Origin: Alphaproteobacteria bacterium
GTDB taxonomy: Bacteria; Pseudomonadota; Alphaproteobacteria; UBA6615
NCBI GenBank assembly: GCA_029243445.1
Contig: JAQWSA010000127.1
Coordinates: 1 to 11,896, forward strand
Reading direction: 5' to 3'
DNA: 11,896 nucleotides
The number at the start of each line of letters is the position of its first letter. The stretch's first letter is position 1. The notes beneath the pieces were generated by a model that was not told where the DNA came from, ran no database searches, and saw only the letters and a program-made list of their open reading frames with translations. The position numbers and the translations under genes are program-made. This document shows, one piece after another, positions 1 through 7,663 of the stretch.

Positions 1-1134
1 CTGTAAACCCTCGAGAAGGCTTCCCGGTATATCAGAATCAATCATTATATCGAGGTCATTTATCAATCTAACTACAGGACTACCTATATTTAAATAAGCA
101 CCGACCTCAGTATGTTTTGAACTTACAACTCCTGGGTAAGGGGCGCGTATCTTACCATATTGAAGATCAATATTTGCTTGTTTAAGTTGAATCCTAGCCT
201 GCGTAAGTTGAGCTATCGTTTCAGCTACCTTGCCTTTTTGTTTATTTACTTCCTGTATTGCATCTTCATATCGCGCCTGAGAAAATGCTGCAGATTTTCG
301 AATCGCTTCCAACCGTTTTAATATTAGTGAACGCTTCTCCATATCTGCTTGAACGCTAGTAAGTTTAGCGCTTTGTTGATTTACTAACGCTCTAAATCTA
401 TCACGAGTAAGCGACAGTCTTTCTAGATCAAGTAAAGCAATAATAGTTCCACGCTCAACCCGGTCTCCTACATCAACGAGTATTTTATTTACTGGTCCCC
501 TGATGCGTGCTGACACAGGTCCATATTGATCCGAAATGACTCGACCTAAAACTGGAACTGTCTGAGATAGAGGTTCACTTATTACAAGATCAACTGCAAC
601 ATTGGCCGGTCTACCCCCACCGCCAACTCTTTTTTTACTACTTTGACCTCCCTGAAAAAATTTAAATAGTTCATTACCATCAAGCTTGTCGTTCTTATCC
701 AAATCAATTATAGCAAAATTTGCCTGAACCGGGCCACGAGCTTCATCGCGTTCTAAAAAACCATTATTATTAGAATCTAAATTTTTTGCGATTGGTGACA
801 AGGGTCTGTTTTTTTTATTTAAACTTTCAGATAAAGGGGTTGCTTCTTTTACGTTTGGTTTTGCCCCTCCCTGAAAATATTTAACCAATTCATTACCATC
901 TAACTTTCCATTTTTATCTAAATCAATTATATCAAAATTTGCCGCAGCTGGACCACGCGCTTCATTACGGTCTATTACGCCATTGCTATTAGTGTCTAGT
1001 GTTTTTGCTCTTGAAGATAGCTCCGGCAATTTTTTAGTCTGAGCTATTGCGGCATTGCTTAAATAAAAAATAATCAGAGCGAAAAAAATCACAAACTGGA
1101 TTATTCCAGAGGCATTATTGACCCAATTTTTCAA
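1..1134 (-). CDS. RND efflux periplasmic adaptor (membrane fusion protein) with four N-terminal EF-hands, 3' end outside window
   Basis: This open frame of 378 codons runs off the left edge. A signal peptide is visible (hydrophobic residues about 11-28, then AIA before Q32), so the protein should be periplasmic. Residues 47-58, 71-82, 120-131 and 144-155 are EF-hand loops with the D-x-N/D-x-N-G pattern ending in Glu; the fourth has Asp in place of the central Gly. After a Gly-rich linker (171-174) comes the adaptor core: a lipoyl-like half (about 205-238, GDRVERG), a coiled-coil hairpin (about 239-325, Gln/Lys/Ala-rich) and the returning half (IRAPYPGVV at 329-337, then EVGAYLNIGSPVVRL). Such adaptors link an inner-membrane pump to an outer-membrane channel, and the pump gene probably lies beyond the left edge. 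The start is TTG: an in-frame TGA lies seven codons upstream, no ATG or GTG is available, and GGAG sits 7 nt before it. The adaptor assignment is firm; the substrate is unknown and calcium control is inference. Confidence 0.88.
   Translation of the reverse strand, partial: MKNWVNNASGIIQFVIFFALIIFYLSNAAIAQTKKLPELSSRAKTLDTNSNGVIDRNEARGPAAANFDIIDLDKNGKLDGNELVKYFQGGAKPNVKEATPLSESLNKKNRPLSPIAKNLDSNNNGFLERDEARGPVQANFAIIDLDKNDKLDGNELFKFFQGGQSSKKRVGGGGRPANVAVDLVISEPLSQTVPVLGRVISDQYGPVSARIRGPVNKILVDVGDRVERGTIIALLDLERLSLTRDRFRALVNQQSAKLTSVQADMEKRSLILKRLEAIRKSAAFSQARYEDAIQEVNKQKGKVAETIAQLTQARIQLKQANIDLQYGKIRAPYPGVVSSKHTEVGAYLNIGSPVVRLINDLDIMIDSDIPGSLLEGLQ
646..999 (-). repeat. Internal duplication of an EF-hand pair (two 45-residue units)
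   Basis: Residues 46-90 (bases 865-999) and 119-163 (bases 646-780) of the efflux adaptor are copies of one unit, offset by 73 residues. Each holds two EF loops separated by EARGP..ANF..IIDLDK and ends in FQGG. The DNA is also clearly similar, especially across the second loop of each unit, which suggests a fairly recent or selected duplication. The third loop has Glu for Asp at position 9 and the fourth has Asp for Gly at position 6, so the second copy is the more drifted one. Confidence 0.85.
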
Positions 1135-1141
1135 TATAATT

Positions 1142-1145
1142 CTCC
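1142..1145 (-). promoter_or_regulatory. Shine-Dalgarno for the TTG-started efflux adaptor gene
   Basis: On the minus strand GGAG lies 7 nt before the TTG at 1134. Together with the in-frame stop further upstream, it fixes this TTG as the start. An overlapping ATG eight codons back is in another frame and reaches a stop within a few codons. Confidence 0.65.
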
Positions 1146-1276
1146 AGGTTCATATCTTAGCTAAATATGGTTTATTAACAGATATGAAATTGAGGTAAAA
1201 AAGAAGATTAAGTTAAAGCTTTTTTGTATAAAAAAATACGTTTACAATTTATAAAAAACCATAAGTTTGTCAATAA

Positions 1277-1305
1277 TTTAAATGATTTAAGTAATACATT
1301 ATAAT
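1277..1305 (+). promoter_or_regulatory. Candidate sigma-70 promoter for the deacetylase-led operon
   Basis: TATAAT (1300-1305) is a perfect -10 box, with the weak -35 TTTAAA (1277-1282) 17 bp before it. An alternative pairing is TTGTCA (1267-1272) with TAATAC (1292-1297) at 19 bp. The whole 1135-1370 region is very AT-rich, so chance matches are likely. It is nonetheless the only place where a promoter for the six-gene plus-strand run would be expected. T and A tracts at 1220-1236 may bend the DNA. I see no stable hairpin or known RNA here. Confidence 0.35.
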
Positions 1306-1370
1306 TCATTGTTATATTGGTGCTAATATAAAGAAATATACTTTAATTTTAATACAAAAGAGCTAGAAAA

Positions 1371-2309
1371 ATGACGACATCTCTCCTAACACATGCCGTT
1401 TGTATTGACCATGACACCTCAGAAAATCACCCTGAGTCACCAGAACGTCTTCGCCGAATTCTAAAACGACTAAAAACACCAGAATTTGACAAATTACATT
1501 TTCAAGAAGCTCCAAAAGCAGATATTCTACAGATAAGTACTGTGCATCCCAAGAATCAAATAGACCGTATATTTTCTAAAATTCCTAAAACTGGATATTC
1601 TAAAGTTGACCGGGATACTATAGCCTCACCTAAATCTGGTGAAGCAGCATTGAGAGCTGCTGGAGCTGTAATTGCTGCGGTAGACGTTGTAATGTCCGGT
1701 ATGTCTAGAAATGCCTTTTGTGCTACTAGACCACCAGGCCACCATGCAGAATCCAATCAGTCTATGGGTTTTTGTCTATTCAATAATGTCGCTATCGGTG
1801 CTTTCCATGCTAGGGATAGATATAAATTAGATCGAATAGCAGTCATGGATTTTGATGTACATCACGGTAACGGAACTCAAAAAACTTTCTGGAGTGAGCC
1901 AAGTATGCTTTACGCTTCTACTCATCAATCACCTTTATACCCTGGTACAGGTATGTCTAGTGAAAGAGGTGAAACAAACAATATCATAAATATCCCATTG
2001 TCTCCGGGCTCTGGCTCTAATGAATTTCGTAATGCGATGAGTGATAAAATTTTACCGGAAATATTTGATTTTAAGCCAAATTTTATTTTTATATCAGCTG
2101 GATTTGATGCACATTCCCAAGATCCGCTAGCTCAACTTAATTTAAAAACAAATGATTATGTCTGGGCTACAGAAAAACTATGTGATCTAGCAGATAAGTT
2201 TTGCGATGGGCGTCTTGTATCTACATTGGAAGGAGGGTACGACTTAAACGCTTTGGAAGAATGTGTAGCAGAGCATGTACAAACTTTAATGAAGCGATCG
2301 AGTGCTTGA
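1371..2309 (+). CDS. Histone-deacetylase-family (AcuC/acetylpolyamine amidohydrolase-like) deacetylase
   Basis: This 312-residue protein is a complete class II-type deacetylase domain, a zinc-dependent arginase/deacetylase-fold hydrolase that removes acetyl groups from lysine or polyamine amides. Visible signatures are HPESPERL (20-27), RPPGHH (120-125, His124/His125 being the catalytic pair), MGFCLFNN (132-139), the zinc ligands Asp162 and His164 in DFDVHHGNGT and Asp246 in SAGFDAH, and the transition-state Tyr290 in EGGYD. Length is normal for the family, and no signal peptide or membrane segment is seen, so it should be cytoplasmic. It heads the plus-strand cluster, 48 nt before xseB. This neighbourhood is common in alphaproteobacteria and does not reveal the substrate. 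The SD before the ATG is weak. Family is certain; natural substrate is not. Confidence 0.9.
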   Translation: MTTSLLTHAVCIDHDTSENHPESPERLRRILKRLKTPEFDKLHFQEAPKADILQISTVHPKNQIDRIFSKIPKTGYSKVDRDTIASPKSGEAALRAAGAVIAAVDVVMSGMSRNAFCATRPPGHHAESNQSMGFCLFNNVAIGAFHARDRYKLDRIAVMDFDVHHGNGTQKTFWSEPSMLYASTHQSPLYPGTGMSSERGETNNIINIPLSPGSGSNEFRNAMSDKILPEIFDFKPNFIFISAGFDAHSQDPLAQLNLKTNDYVWATEKLCDLADKFCDGRLVSTLEGGYDLNALEECVAEHVQTLMKRSSA

Positions 2310-2357
2310 CGCGCAACTGCTTAAGTATAAACTTCTATCTAACCGAAAAAAATAAAA

Positions 2358-2621
2358 ATGGCTAATATGAAAGAAAAATCCACTATTCCACCAGATATTG
2401 CCAAACTATCTTTCGAACAAGCACTTGAAAAACTTGAGGAAATCGTTCGACAACTAGAAAGTGGGGAGAGTGCTCTCGAACAGGCTCTAGAAGCCTATGA
2501 ACTAGGAGCTTCACTTAAACGCCACTGTGAATCTAAACTAAATCAAGCACAGACGCGGGTAGAAAAAATTTCTCTCGCAAGCGATGGTACACCTCAAATC
2601 AGCCCTGTCGATATAGATTGA
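2358..2621 (+). CDS. xseB: Exodeoxyribonuclease VII small subunit
   Basis: An 87-residue, mostly helical protein with the XseB core SFEQALEKLEEIVRQLESG (residues 18-36), then the second helix with ALEAYELGASL, and a charged coiled-coil tail. XseB binds in several copies to the large subunit XseA; the complex degrades single-stranded DNA from both ends and takes part in repair. XseA is not encoded in this window, as is usual. The gene is followed directly by ispA, whose likely TTG start overlaps the xseB stop. The start has no good SD; ATG 2367 (codon 4) is an alternative that makes little difference. Confidence 0.95.
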   Translation: MANMKEKSTIPPDIAKLSFEQALEKLEEIVRQLESGESALEQALEAYELGASLKRHCESKLNQAQTRVEKISLASDGTPQISPVDID

Positions 2622-3514
2622 TTAACCAATCTCATCTTTCTGAAGCTCTGATGGCAACTTCAACTTCTATTGAAGAAATGATAAAAGTTTTGCTATCACC
2701 ATCTGATCCAGCAGCTCTGAAACTCTGGGAAGCTATGCGGTATGCAACATTATCTGGTGGTAAACGTTTGCGGCCTTTTTTAGTTATGCAAACAGCTCAA
2801 TTATTTAATGTTTCTAGCGAAAAAGCTTTAAGAACGGCAGCAGCCGTGGAAATGATTCACGCATACTCTCTGGCACATGACGACTTACCTGCAATGGACG
2901 ATGATAATTTACGCAGAGGTATTCCAACAGTGCATAAAAAGTTTGATGAAGGAACTGCCATACTAGTTGGAGATGCACTCCAAACATTGGCCTTTGAAGT
3001 GCTTGCTAATTCAGAAACTCATCCATCGCCAAATGTACGCTGCGATCTTATATCAGGTTTGGCTAGAGCTAGCGGTGCTAATGGAATGGCGGGAGGTCAA
3101 ATGCTTGACTTGGACGCTGCTAACAAACAATTGAACGAAAGTTCAATCTATCAGCTCCAGTTAATGAAAACAGCTGCTCTTTTTTCATTTTCCTGCGAAT
3201 CAGGAGCAATACTTGGTGAAGCCACCATGGAACAAAGACAATCATTGAAAGAATTTGGAACTAATTTAGGTATAGCATTTCAAATCACTGACGATCTTCT
3301 AGATGTTACGGGAGATATTAATGAGGTTGGCAAAGCCGTTGGTAAAGACTACAAACAGGGAAAAGCGACCTTGGTTAGTATTAAGGGTATTGATGACTCT
3401 CTCGCAACTGCTGCGAATTTTTGCCACAATGCTATTACCTTACTAAAATTATATGGTGATAAAGCAGACTTACTATGCGAACTTGTAAGGCATATTACTA
3501 AAAGGCGCGTATAA
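2618..3514 (+). CDS. ispA: Polyprenyl synthetase, farnesyl (or geranyl) diphosphate synthase
   Basis: A trans-type short-chain prenyl diphosphate synthase that condenses isopentenyl diphosphate with allylic diphosphates in the cytoplasm. Key sites: SGGKRLRP (46-53, IPP binding), the first Asp-rich motif DDLPAMD at 88-94 (bacterial type with two extra residues, followed by LRRG), GGQMLDL (159-165), Lys184-Thr185, and the second Asp-rich motif DDLLD at 225-229, then GK at 249-250. The length of 298 matches IspA. The start drawn is TTG 2618, giving a 4-nt TTGA overlap with xseB and so probable translational coupling. ATG 2651 (residue 12) is the alternative, but residues 8-24 look like the usual N-terminal helix of the family, which favours the upstream start. 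dxs follows after 20 nt, and both serve isoprenoid synthesis. Confidence 0.93.
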   Translation: MINQSHLSEALMATSTSIEEMIKVLLSPSDPAALKLWEAMRYATLSGGKRLRPFLVMQTAQLFNVSSEKALRTAAAVEMIHAYSLAHDDLPAMDDDNLRRGIPTVHKKFDEGTAILVGDALQTLAFEVLANSETHPSPNVRCDLISGLARASGANGMAGGQMLDLDAANKQLNESSIYQLQLMKTAALFSFSCESGAILGEATMEQRQSLKEFGTNLGIAFQITDDLLDVTGDINEVGKAVGKDYKQGKATLVSIKGIDDSLATAANFCHNAITLLKLYGDKADLLCELVRHITKRRV

Positions 3515-3534
3515 AATTTTAACCCTATTATTTT

Positions 3535-5472
3535 ATGAGTAAATCAAAGTTGAACAAATATAATAGAACCCCAATACTAGATAGTGTTAACTTGCCTGCT
3601 GATTTGCGAAGTTTCACTACTGAGCAACTTAAGCAGCTGGCTAATGAACTGCGTCAAGAAACAATTGATGCAGTATCTATCACCGGTGGTCATCTGGGAG
3701 CTGGGCTGGGCGTAGTAGAACTTACAATCGCTCTACACCATGTCTTTGATACTCCAAATGACCGTCTAATCTGGGATGTTAGTCATCAGACATATCCACA
3801 TAAAATAATAACTGGTCGAAAAAATAGGATCCGAACATTACGACAAGGTGGAGGATTATCAGGTTTTACACGAAGAATAGAAAGTGATTACGATCCCTTT
3901 GGAGCAGCTCACAGTTCTACATCGATTTCAGCTGGACTGGGTATGGCCGTAGCACGAGATCTTAAAAATAAAACAAATAATGTAATAAGCGTAATTGGTG
4001 ATGGAGCCATGAGTGCTGGCATGGCATATGAAGCAATGAATAATGCCAGTTCAATGGATAGCCGACTAATCGTTATATTAAATGATAATGACATGTCGAT
4101 CGCACCAGCTGTTGGAGCATTAAGCGCTTATCTATCAAGGCTGATTTCTTCAAAAGGATATAGATCGCTGCGAAAAGTGGCTAAACAAATGGCGCACCAT
4201 TTTCCTAAAAGCCTTGAACAAGCTGCCCGAAGAGCAGAAGAATATGCCAGAGGTTTTGTTACAGGAGGCACCTTATTTGAAGAAATGGGTTTCTATTACA
4301 TAGGACCTATTGACGGACACAACATTGAACATTTACTGCCTGTTTTACGTAATGTTCGAGATAGCAAACAATCAGGACCAGTACTTGTACATGTTGTAAC
4401 ACAAAAGGGTAAAGGGTTTGAATCTGACCGTGGCGCTGGAGAAAAATACCATAGTGTTGCCAAATTTGACCTGATTACTCGCACACAAGCAAAACCTCAA
4501 CCTAAAGCGCCAAGTTTTACAAGTGTCTTTGCAAACGCTTTAATAAGTGAAGCCAAAAAAGATGAGCGTATAGTTGCAATAACTGCCGCTATGCCATCAG
4601 GGACAGGGCTCGACAAATTTAGCCGAGAATTCCCTAAGAGATGTTTTGATGTGGGTATTGCGGAGCAACATGCAGTAACTTTTTCCGCAGGCCTAGCATC
4701 TGAAGGTTATCGACCATTTGTAGCTATATATTCTACTTTTCTACAGCGAGCTTATGATCAAATTGTACATGATGTTGCTATACAAAGCTTACCAGTACGA
4801 TTTGCTATCGACCGCGCAGGTTTGGTTGGTGCAGATGGAGCAACCCATCATGGTTCGTTTGATATAGCATATCTAAACTGTCTTCCTGGTTTTACATTAA
4901 TGGCCGCTGCTGACGAAGCAGAATTAGTGCATATGGTAGCAACTGCTGTTTCAATTGAAGATGGGCCATCGGCATTTCGCTATCCGCGTGGAGAAGGCGA
5001 GGGGATTGATATTCCATCTATTGGTATACCTTTAGAAATAGGTAAAGGAAGAGTGATTAGAGAAGGAACCTCAGTAGCCCTTTTGTCTTATGGTGGTCGC
5101 CTAAAGGAATGTCTTATAGCCGCAGAAGAACTATCTAATCATGGTCTCTCCACAACTGTGGCTGACGCACGTTTTTCTAAACCCCTGGACGAAGATTTAA
5201 TTTGCCGTTTATCAAGAGAGCACGAAGTTCTAATTACTATTGAAGAGGGCTCAATTGGCGGATTTGCTAGTCAAGTATTAAATTATCTTGCACAGGGTGG
5301 ATTACTAGATAATGGATTAAAAATACGTACTTTAAATATTCCCGATAAGTTTTTTGACCACGACACACCAGAGAAACAGTATACGCAGGCAGGTCTAACA
5401 TCATCTAACATTGTTGCCACTGCGCTATCAGCACTTGGTCGCAAAAAAAATATTATACCAGTTAGGGCGTAG
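3535..5472 (+). CDS. dxs: 1-deoxy-D-xylulose-5-phosphate synthase
   Basis: Thiamine-diphosphate enzyme joining pyruvate and glyceraldehyde 3-phosphate to give DXP, the first step of the methylerythritol phosphate route to isoprenoids and a branch point to thiamine and pyridoxal. The 645 residues have all expected parts: [14 protein letters not shown] (51-64, with His53 equivalent to the catalytic His49 of E. coli), [11 protein letters not shown] (80-90), the ThDP/Mg motif from GDG (155-157) to Asn185, DGHN (260-263), the C-terminal half with GIAEQHAV (374-381, Glu377 activating ThDP), GADGATHHG (432-440), and a transketolase C-terminal domain. Length is standard and no truncation is seen. It sits 20 nt after ispA, so the two are very likely co-transcribed. 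No SD is visible before the ATG. Confidence 0.97.
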   Translation: MSKSKLNKYNRTPILDSVNLPADLRSFTTEQLKQLANELRQETIDAVSITGGHLGAGLGVVELTIALHHVFDTPNDRLIWDVSHQTYPHKIITGRKNRIRTLRQGGGLSGFTRRIESDYDPFGAAHSSTSISAGLGMAVARDLKNKTNNVISVIGDGAMSAGMAYEAMNNASSMDSRLIVILNDNDMSIAPAVGALSAYLSRLISSKGYRSLRKVAKQMAHHFPKSLEQAARRAEEYARGFVTGGTLFEEMGFYYIGPIDGHNIEHLLPVLRNVRDSKQSGPVLVHVVTQKGKGFESDRGAGEKYHSVAKFDLITRTQAKPQPKAPSFTSVFANALISEAKKDERIVAITAAMPSGTGLDKFSREFPKRCFDVGIAEQHAVTFSAGLASEGYRPFVAIYSTFLQRAYDQIVHDVAIQSLPVRFAIDRAGLVGADGATHHGSFDIAYLNCLPGFTLMAAADEAELVHMVATAVSIEDGPSAFRYPRGEGEGIDIPSIGIPLEIGKGRVIREGTSVALLSYGGRLKECLIAAEELSNHGLSTTVADARFSKPLDEDLICRLSREHEVLITIEEGSIGGFASQVLNYLAQGGLLDNGLKIRTLNIPDKFFDHDTPEKQYTQAGLTSSNIVATALSALGRKKNIIPVRA

Positions 5473-5513
5473 CTTTTATAAAACAATAAATATAGTTGTG
5501 ACATTAAATTCTT

Positions 5514-5517
5514 AAGG
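5514..5517 (+). promoter_or_regulatory. Possible Shine-Dalgarno for tlyA at a non-standard start
   Basis: AAGG lies 5 nt before ATC 5523 in the frame of the TlyA S4 domain. It is the only SD-like stretch between the dxs stop and the conserved part of tlyA. An in-frame TAA at 5505-5507 limits the gene upstream. Confidence 0.4.
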
Positions 5518-5522
5518 CAAAG

Positions 5523-6275
5523 ATCGTTAGTAATAAGAAGAATAAACTGCGTGCGGATATTTTATTAGTTAATCAAGGGTTAACTGATAGCCGTTCGCGA
5601 GCTCAATCGCTCATAATGGGAGGGAAAGTATACGTTGGAGACCGCAGAGTCGAAAAAGCCGGAGAAGTAATCAATATAAATTCAGATTTGGAAATACGCG
5701 GGTACGATCATCCCTGGGTCAGCCGAGGCGGTCTAAAGCTTGATCATGCGATACATAACTTTAATTTAGATGTTAGCGGAAACGTATGCCTAGATATAGG
5801 ATCGTCAACAGGTGGGTTTACAGATGTACTCCTAGCTCATGGTGCCAGTAGAGTTTACGCAGTTGATGTAGGCCATGGTCAACTCGCCTGGAAGCTACGT
5901 AATAATGAAAGAGTCGTTGTCCTAGAAAAAACAAACGCAAGATATTTAACATCAAAAGAAATACCTGAACATCTCAATTTAATAGTATGCGATGCTAGCT
6001 TCATAGGCCTAGAAACTATTCTGCCTGCAGCACTAGAATTTGTAAAACCAGAAGCAAAATTACTAGCCTTGATAAAACCTCAATTCGAGGTTGGTAAAGG
6101 TCAGGTTGGTAAAAAAGGAGTGGTTCGTGACCCAGTTTTACATCAATTAGTTTGTGATCGCATTAAGAATTGGTTGAATGGATTAACAAACTGGGAAGTA
6201 ATAGAAATTATTGAAAGCCCAGTTAAAGGACCAGAAGGAAATATTGAGTTTTTAATACTTGCAAATTACGGTTAG
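5523..6275 (+). CDS. tlyA: TlyA family rRNA (cytidine-2'-O)-methyltransferase, probable ATC start
   Basis: The protein has an N-terminal S4 RNA-binding domain (KLRADILLVNQGL, then SRSRAQSLIMGGKVYVG) and an FtsJ-type methyltransferase domain. Counting from 5523, the latter holds HPWVSRGGLKL (63-73), the SAM motif CLDIGSSTGGFTD (89-101), CDASF (156-160), KPQFEVGKGQ (185-194) and a final GNIEF. Lys72, Asp157, Lys185 and Glu242 would be the catalytic K-D-K-E set by family analogy. TlyA enzymes methylate ribose in rRNA; older annotations call them haemolysins. The first ATG in frame, 5616, would delete most of the S4 domain. Between the in-frame TAA at 5505 and 5616 there is no ATG, GTG or TTG. 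ATC 5523 after AAGG gives 250 residues, normal for TlyA; CTG 5547 is a shorter option. A base-call error changing ATG to ATC is also possible. Confidence 0.85.
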   Translation: MVSNKKNKLRADILLVNQGLTDSRSRAQSLIMGGKVYVGDRRVEKAGEVININSDLEIRGYDHPWVSRGGLKLDHAIHNFNLDVSGNVCLDIGSSTGGFTDVLLAHGASRVYAVDVGHGQLAWKLRNNERVVVLEKTNARYLTSKEIPEHLNLIVCDASFIGLETILPAALEFVKPEAKLLALIKPQFEVGKGQVGKKGVVRDPVLHQLVCDRIKNWLNGLTNWEVIEIIESPVKGPEGNIEFLILANYG

Positions 6276-6279
6276 AAAA

Positions 6280-7578
6280 ATGAGAAAGTCAGTTTCCGAA
6301 TTTGAAGTAATGATAGAATCTCTCGGTGCAAATGGCGATGGCATAGCCTTAACCGAAGATGGATTATTATATATTCCAATGACCCTTCCAGGAGAAAGAG
6401 TTAGAGTAAAGCCTGGTGCATCTAAAGGAAATGGAAGATCAGCAACAATACTAAAAGTTCTTGAAAAGTCAGAGAACCGAGTAATTCCATCATGTAAACA
6501 TTTTGGCGACTGCGGAGGATGTAGTGTTCAGCACCTTAATGGAGAAACCTACCTGGGCTGGAAACAGAATATCATTATAAAAGCCCTAGAACGCATTGGA
6601 GTAAATGGAAATTGCGTCGAAAAAGTATACGCCACCCCTCCAAAAACTAGACGCAGAGCAGAATTTTCTGCACTAAAAATTCGTGGCCGTCACGGAAAGA
6701 CAATAATCGGATTTCACGCTCGGGAAAGTCACAGGATAGTAGATATAAAAGAATGTAAAATACTTCACCCAAGGTTACAAAATATTATTCAACCTCTACG
6801 CAATATTTTAGAAAAAATTCTAGAGCCATCAGTGGGATGTGATCTTCTATTAACAGATACCTCAATTGGAATAGATTTGTTAGTAACCACAAAAGCACCA
6901 CCTCGCCCTAAACAGTCAACATTGCTTGCTGCTTTTGCTGAAGATTTTGACCTCGCTAGGGTTTCATGGAACTCCAAACGCTCAGGGCTAGAACCGATAG
7001 CTCTAAGGAGGTATCCAACAATTATCTTTAATGGAACTAGTGTAGCAATTCCTCCCGGTACTTTTCTACAGGCTAGCACACAAGCAGAAAAAATAATTAT
7101 CGATCTAGTAATTGAAAACCTAGGTACATTACCAAGACGCGCTAAAGTTGCAGACCTATTTTCAGGCATAGGAACGCTAACTATACCTATCGCAACAACA
7201 GGAGCTAGAGTTAAAGCCATAGATATTAATAAAGAGGCTATAGATTGTCTGTTAGCCGCTGCAGGAGCAGCTGGTTTTAGCGGACGAGTAACTGTAGAAA
7301 GTAGAAATTTATTTGACCGTCCACTTTTACCCTCCGAACTAACAAAATATAATGCGATAGTTTTTGATCCACCTCGGTCAGGAGCAGCAACTATAGCCAA
7401 GAATATTTCTATTTCAGGGGTACCGCTTATAATAGCAGTATCTTGTAATCCTGCAACTTTTGCAAGAGATGCATCTATTCTTATATCCGGCGGATATACA
7501 CTAAGCAGAGTTACTCCAGTTGACCAATTTGTTTATTCAAAACACATTGAACTAGTTGCTATGTTTACCAAGAATTAA
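6280..7578 (+). CDS. rlmD: RumA/TrmA-family 23S rRNA (uracil-5-)-methyltransferase with Fe-S cluster
   Basis: SAM-dependent enzyme adding a methyl group to C5 of a uridine in RNA. A TRAM-like beta domain comes first (IESLGANGDGIALTEDG, then IPMTLPGERVRVK). Four cysteines follow, in the 4Fe-4S pattern C-x5-C-x2-C (Cys72, Cys78, Cys81) with Cys159 later. The methyltransferase fold has ADLFSGIGTLTIP, AIDINKEAI and FDPPRSG, the nucleophile Cys389 in VSCNPATFARD, and the base Glu424 in HIELVAMF. ATG 6280 (432 residues) lies 4 nt after the tlyA stop; TTG 6259 would add seven residues and overlap tlyA by 17 nt. Co-transcription with tlyA is likely. Family and chemistry are secure. The exact target, and so the symbol, is inferred, because alphaproteobacterial members are often named only as class I RNA methyltransferases. 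Confidence 0.88.
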   Translation: MRKSVSEFEVMIESLGANGDGIALTEDGLLYIPMTLPGERVRVKPGASKGNGRSATILKVLEKSENRVIPSCKHFGDCGGCSVQHLNGETYLGWKQNIIIKALERIGVNGNCVEKVYATPPKTRRRAEFSALKIRGRHGKTIIGFHARESHRIVDIKECKILHPRLQNIIQPLRNILEKILEPSVGCDLLLTDTSIGIDLLVTTKAPPRPKQSTLLAAFAEDFDLARVSWNSKRSGLEPIALRRYPTIIFNGTSVAIPPGTFLQASTQAEKIIIDLVIENLGTLPRRAKVADLFSGIGTLTIPIATTGARVKAIDINKEAIDCLLAAAGAAGFSGRVTVESRNLFDRPLLPSELTKYNAIVFDPPRSGAATIAKNISISGVPLIIAVSCNPATFARDASILISGGYTLSRVTPVDQFVYSKHIELVAMFTKN

Positions 7579-7611
7579 TATATCCAATTTTCATTAAGCA
7601 AAGATGTGTTG

Positions 7612-7663
7612 AATAATAAAAAGTCAGAGTTTCTGTTCCAAAACTAAAACAATTTTTATTATT
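7612..7663. terminator. AT-only inverted repeat between convergent genes, weak bidirectional terminator candidate
   Basis: AATAATAAAAA (7612-7622) is the exact reverse complement of TTTTTATTATT (7653-7663), with a 30-nt loop. It lies between the end of the methyltransferase gene (7578) and the stop of the minus-strand peroxidase-like gene (7662), where a shared terminator is expected. There is no G-C pair in the stem, so folding would be weak. The 7579-7661 gap holds nothing else recognisable. Confidence 0.25.

Noticed and set aside
1556..1756. Minus-strand open frame inside the deacetylase gene
   Set aside because: It lies opposite a fully conserved catalytic domain and encodes no recognisable protein.
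5616..6275. Short TlyA beginning at ATG 5616
   Set aside because: It would cut away most of the conserved S4 domain, which is clearly encoded in frame just upstream.
6789..7400. 203-codon minus-strand frame inside the methyltransferase gene
   Set aside because: Long, but antisense to a conserved RumA fold, with no family signature and no SD; an antisense shadow.
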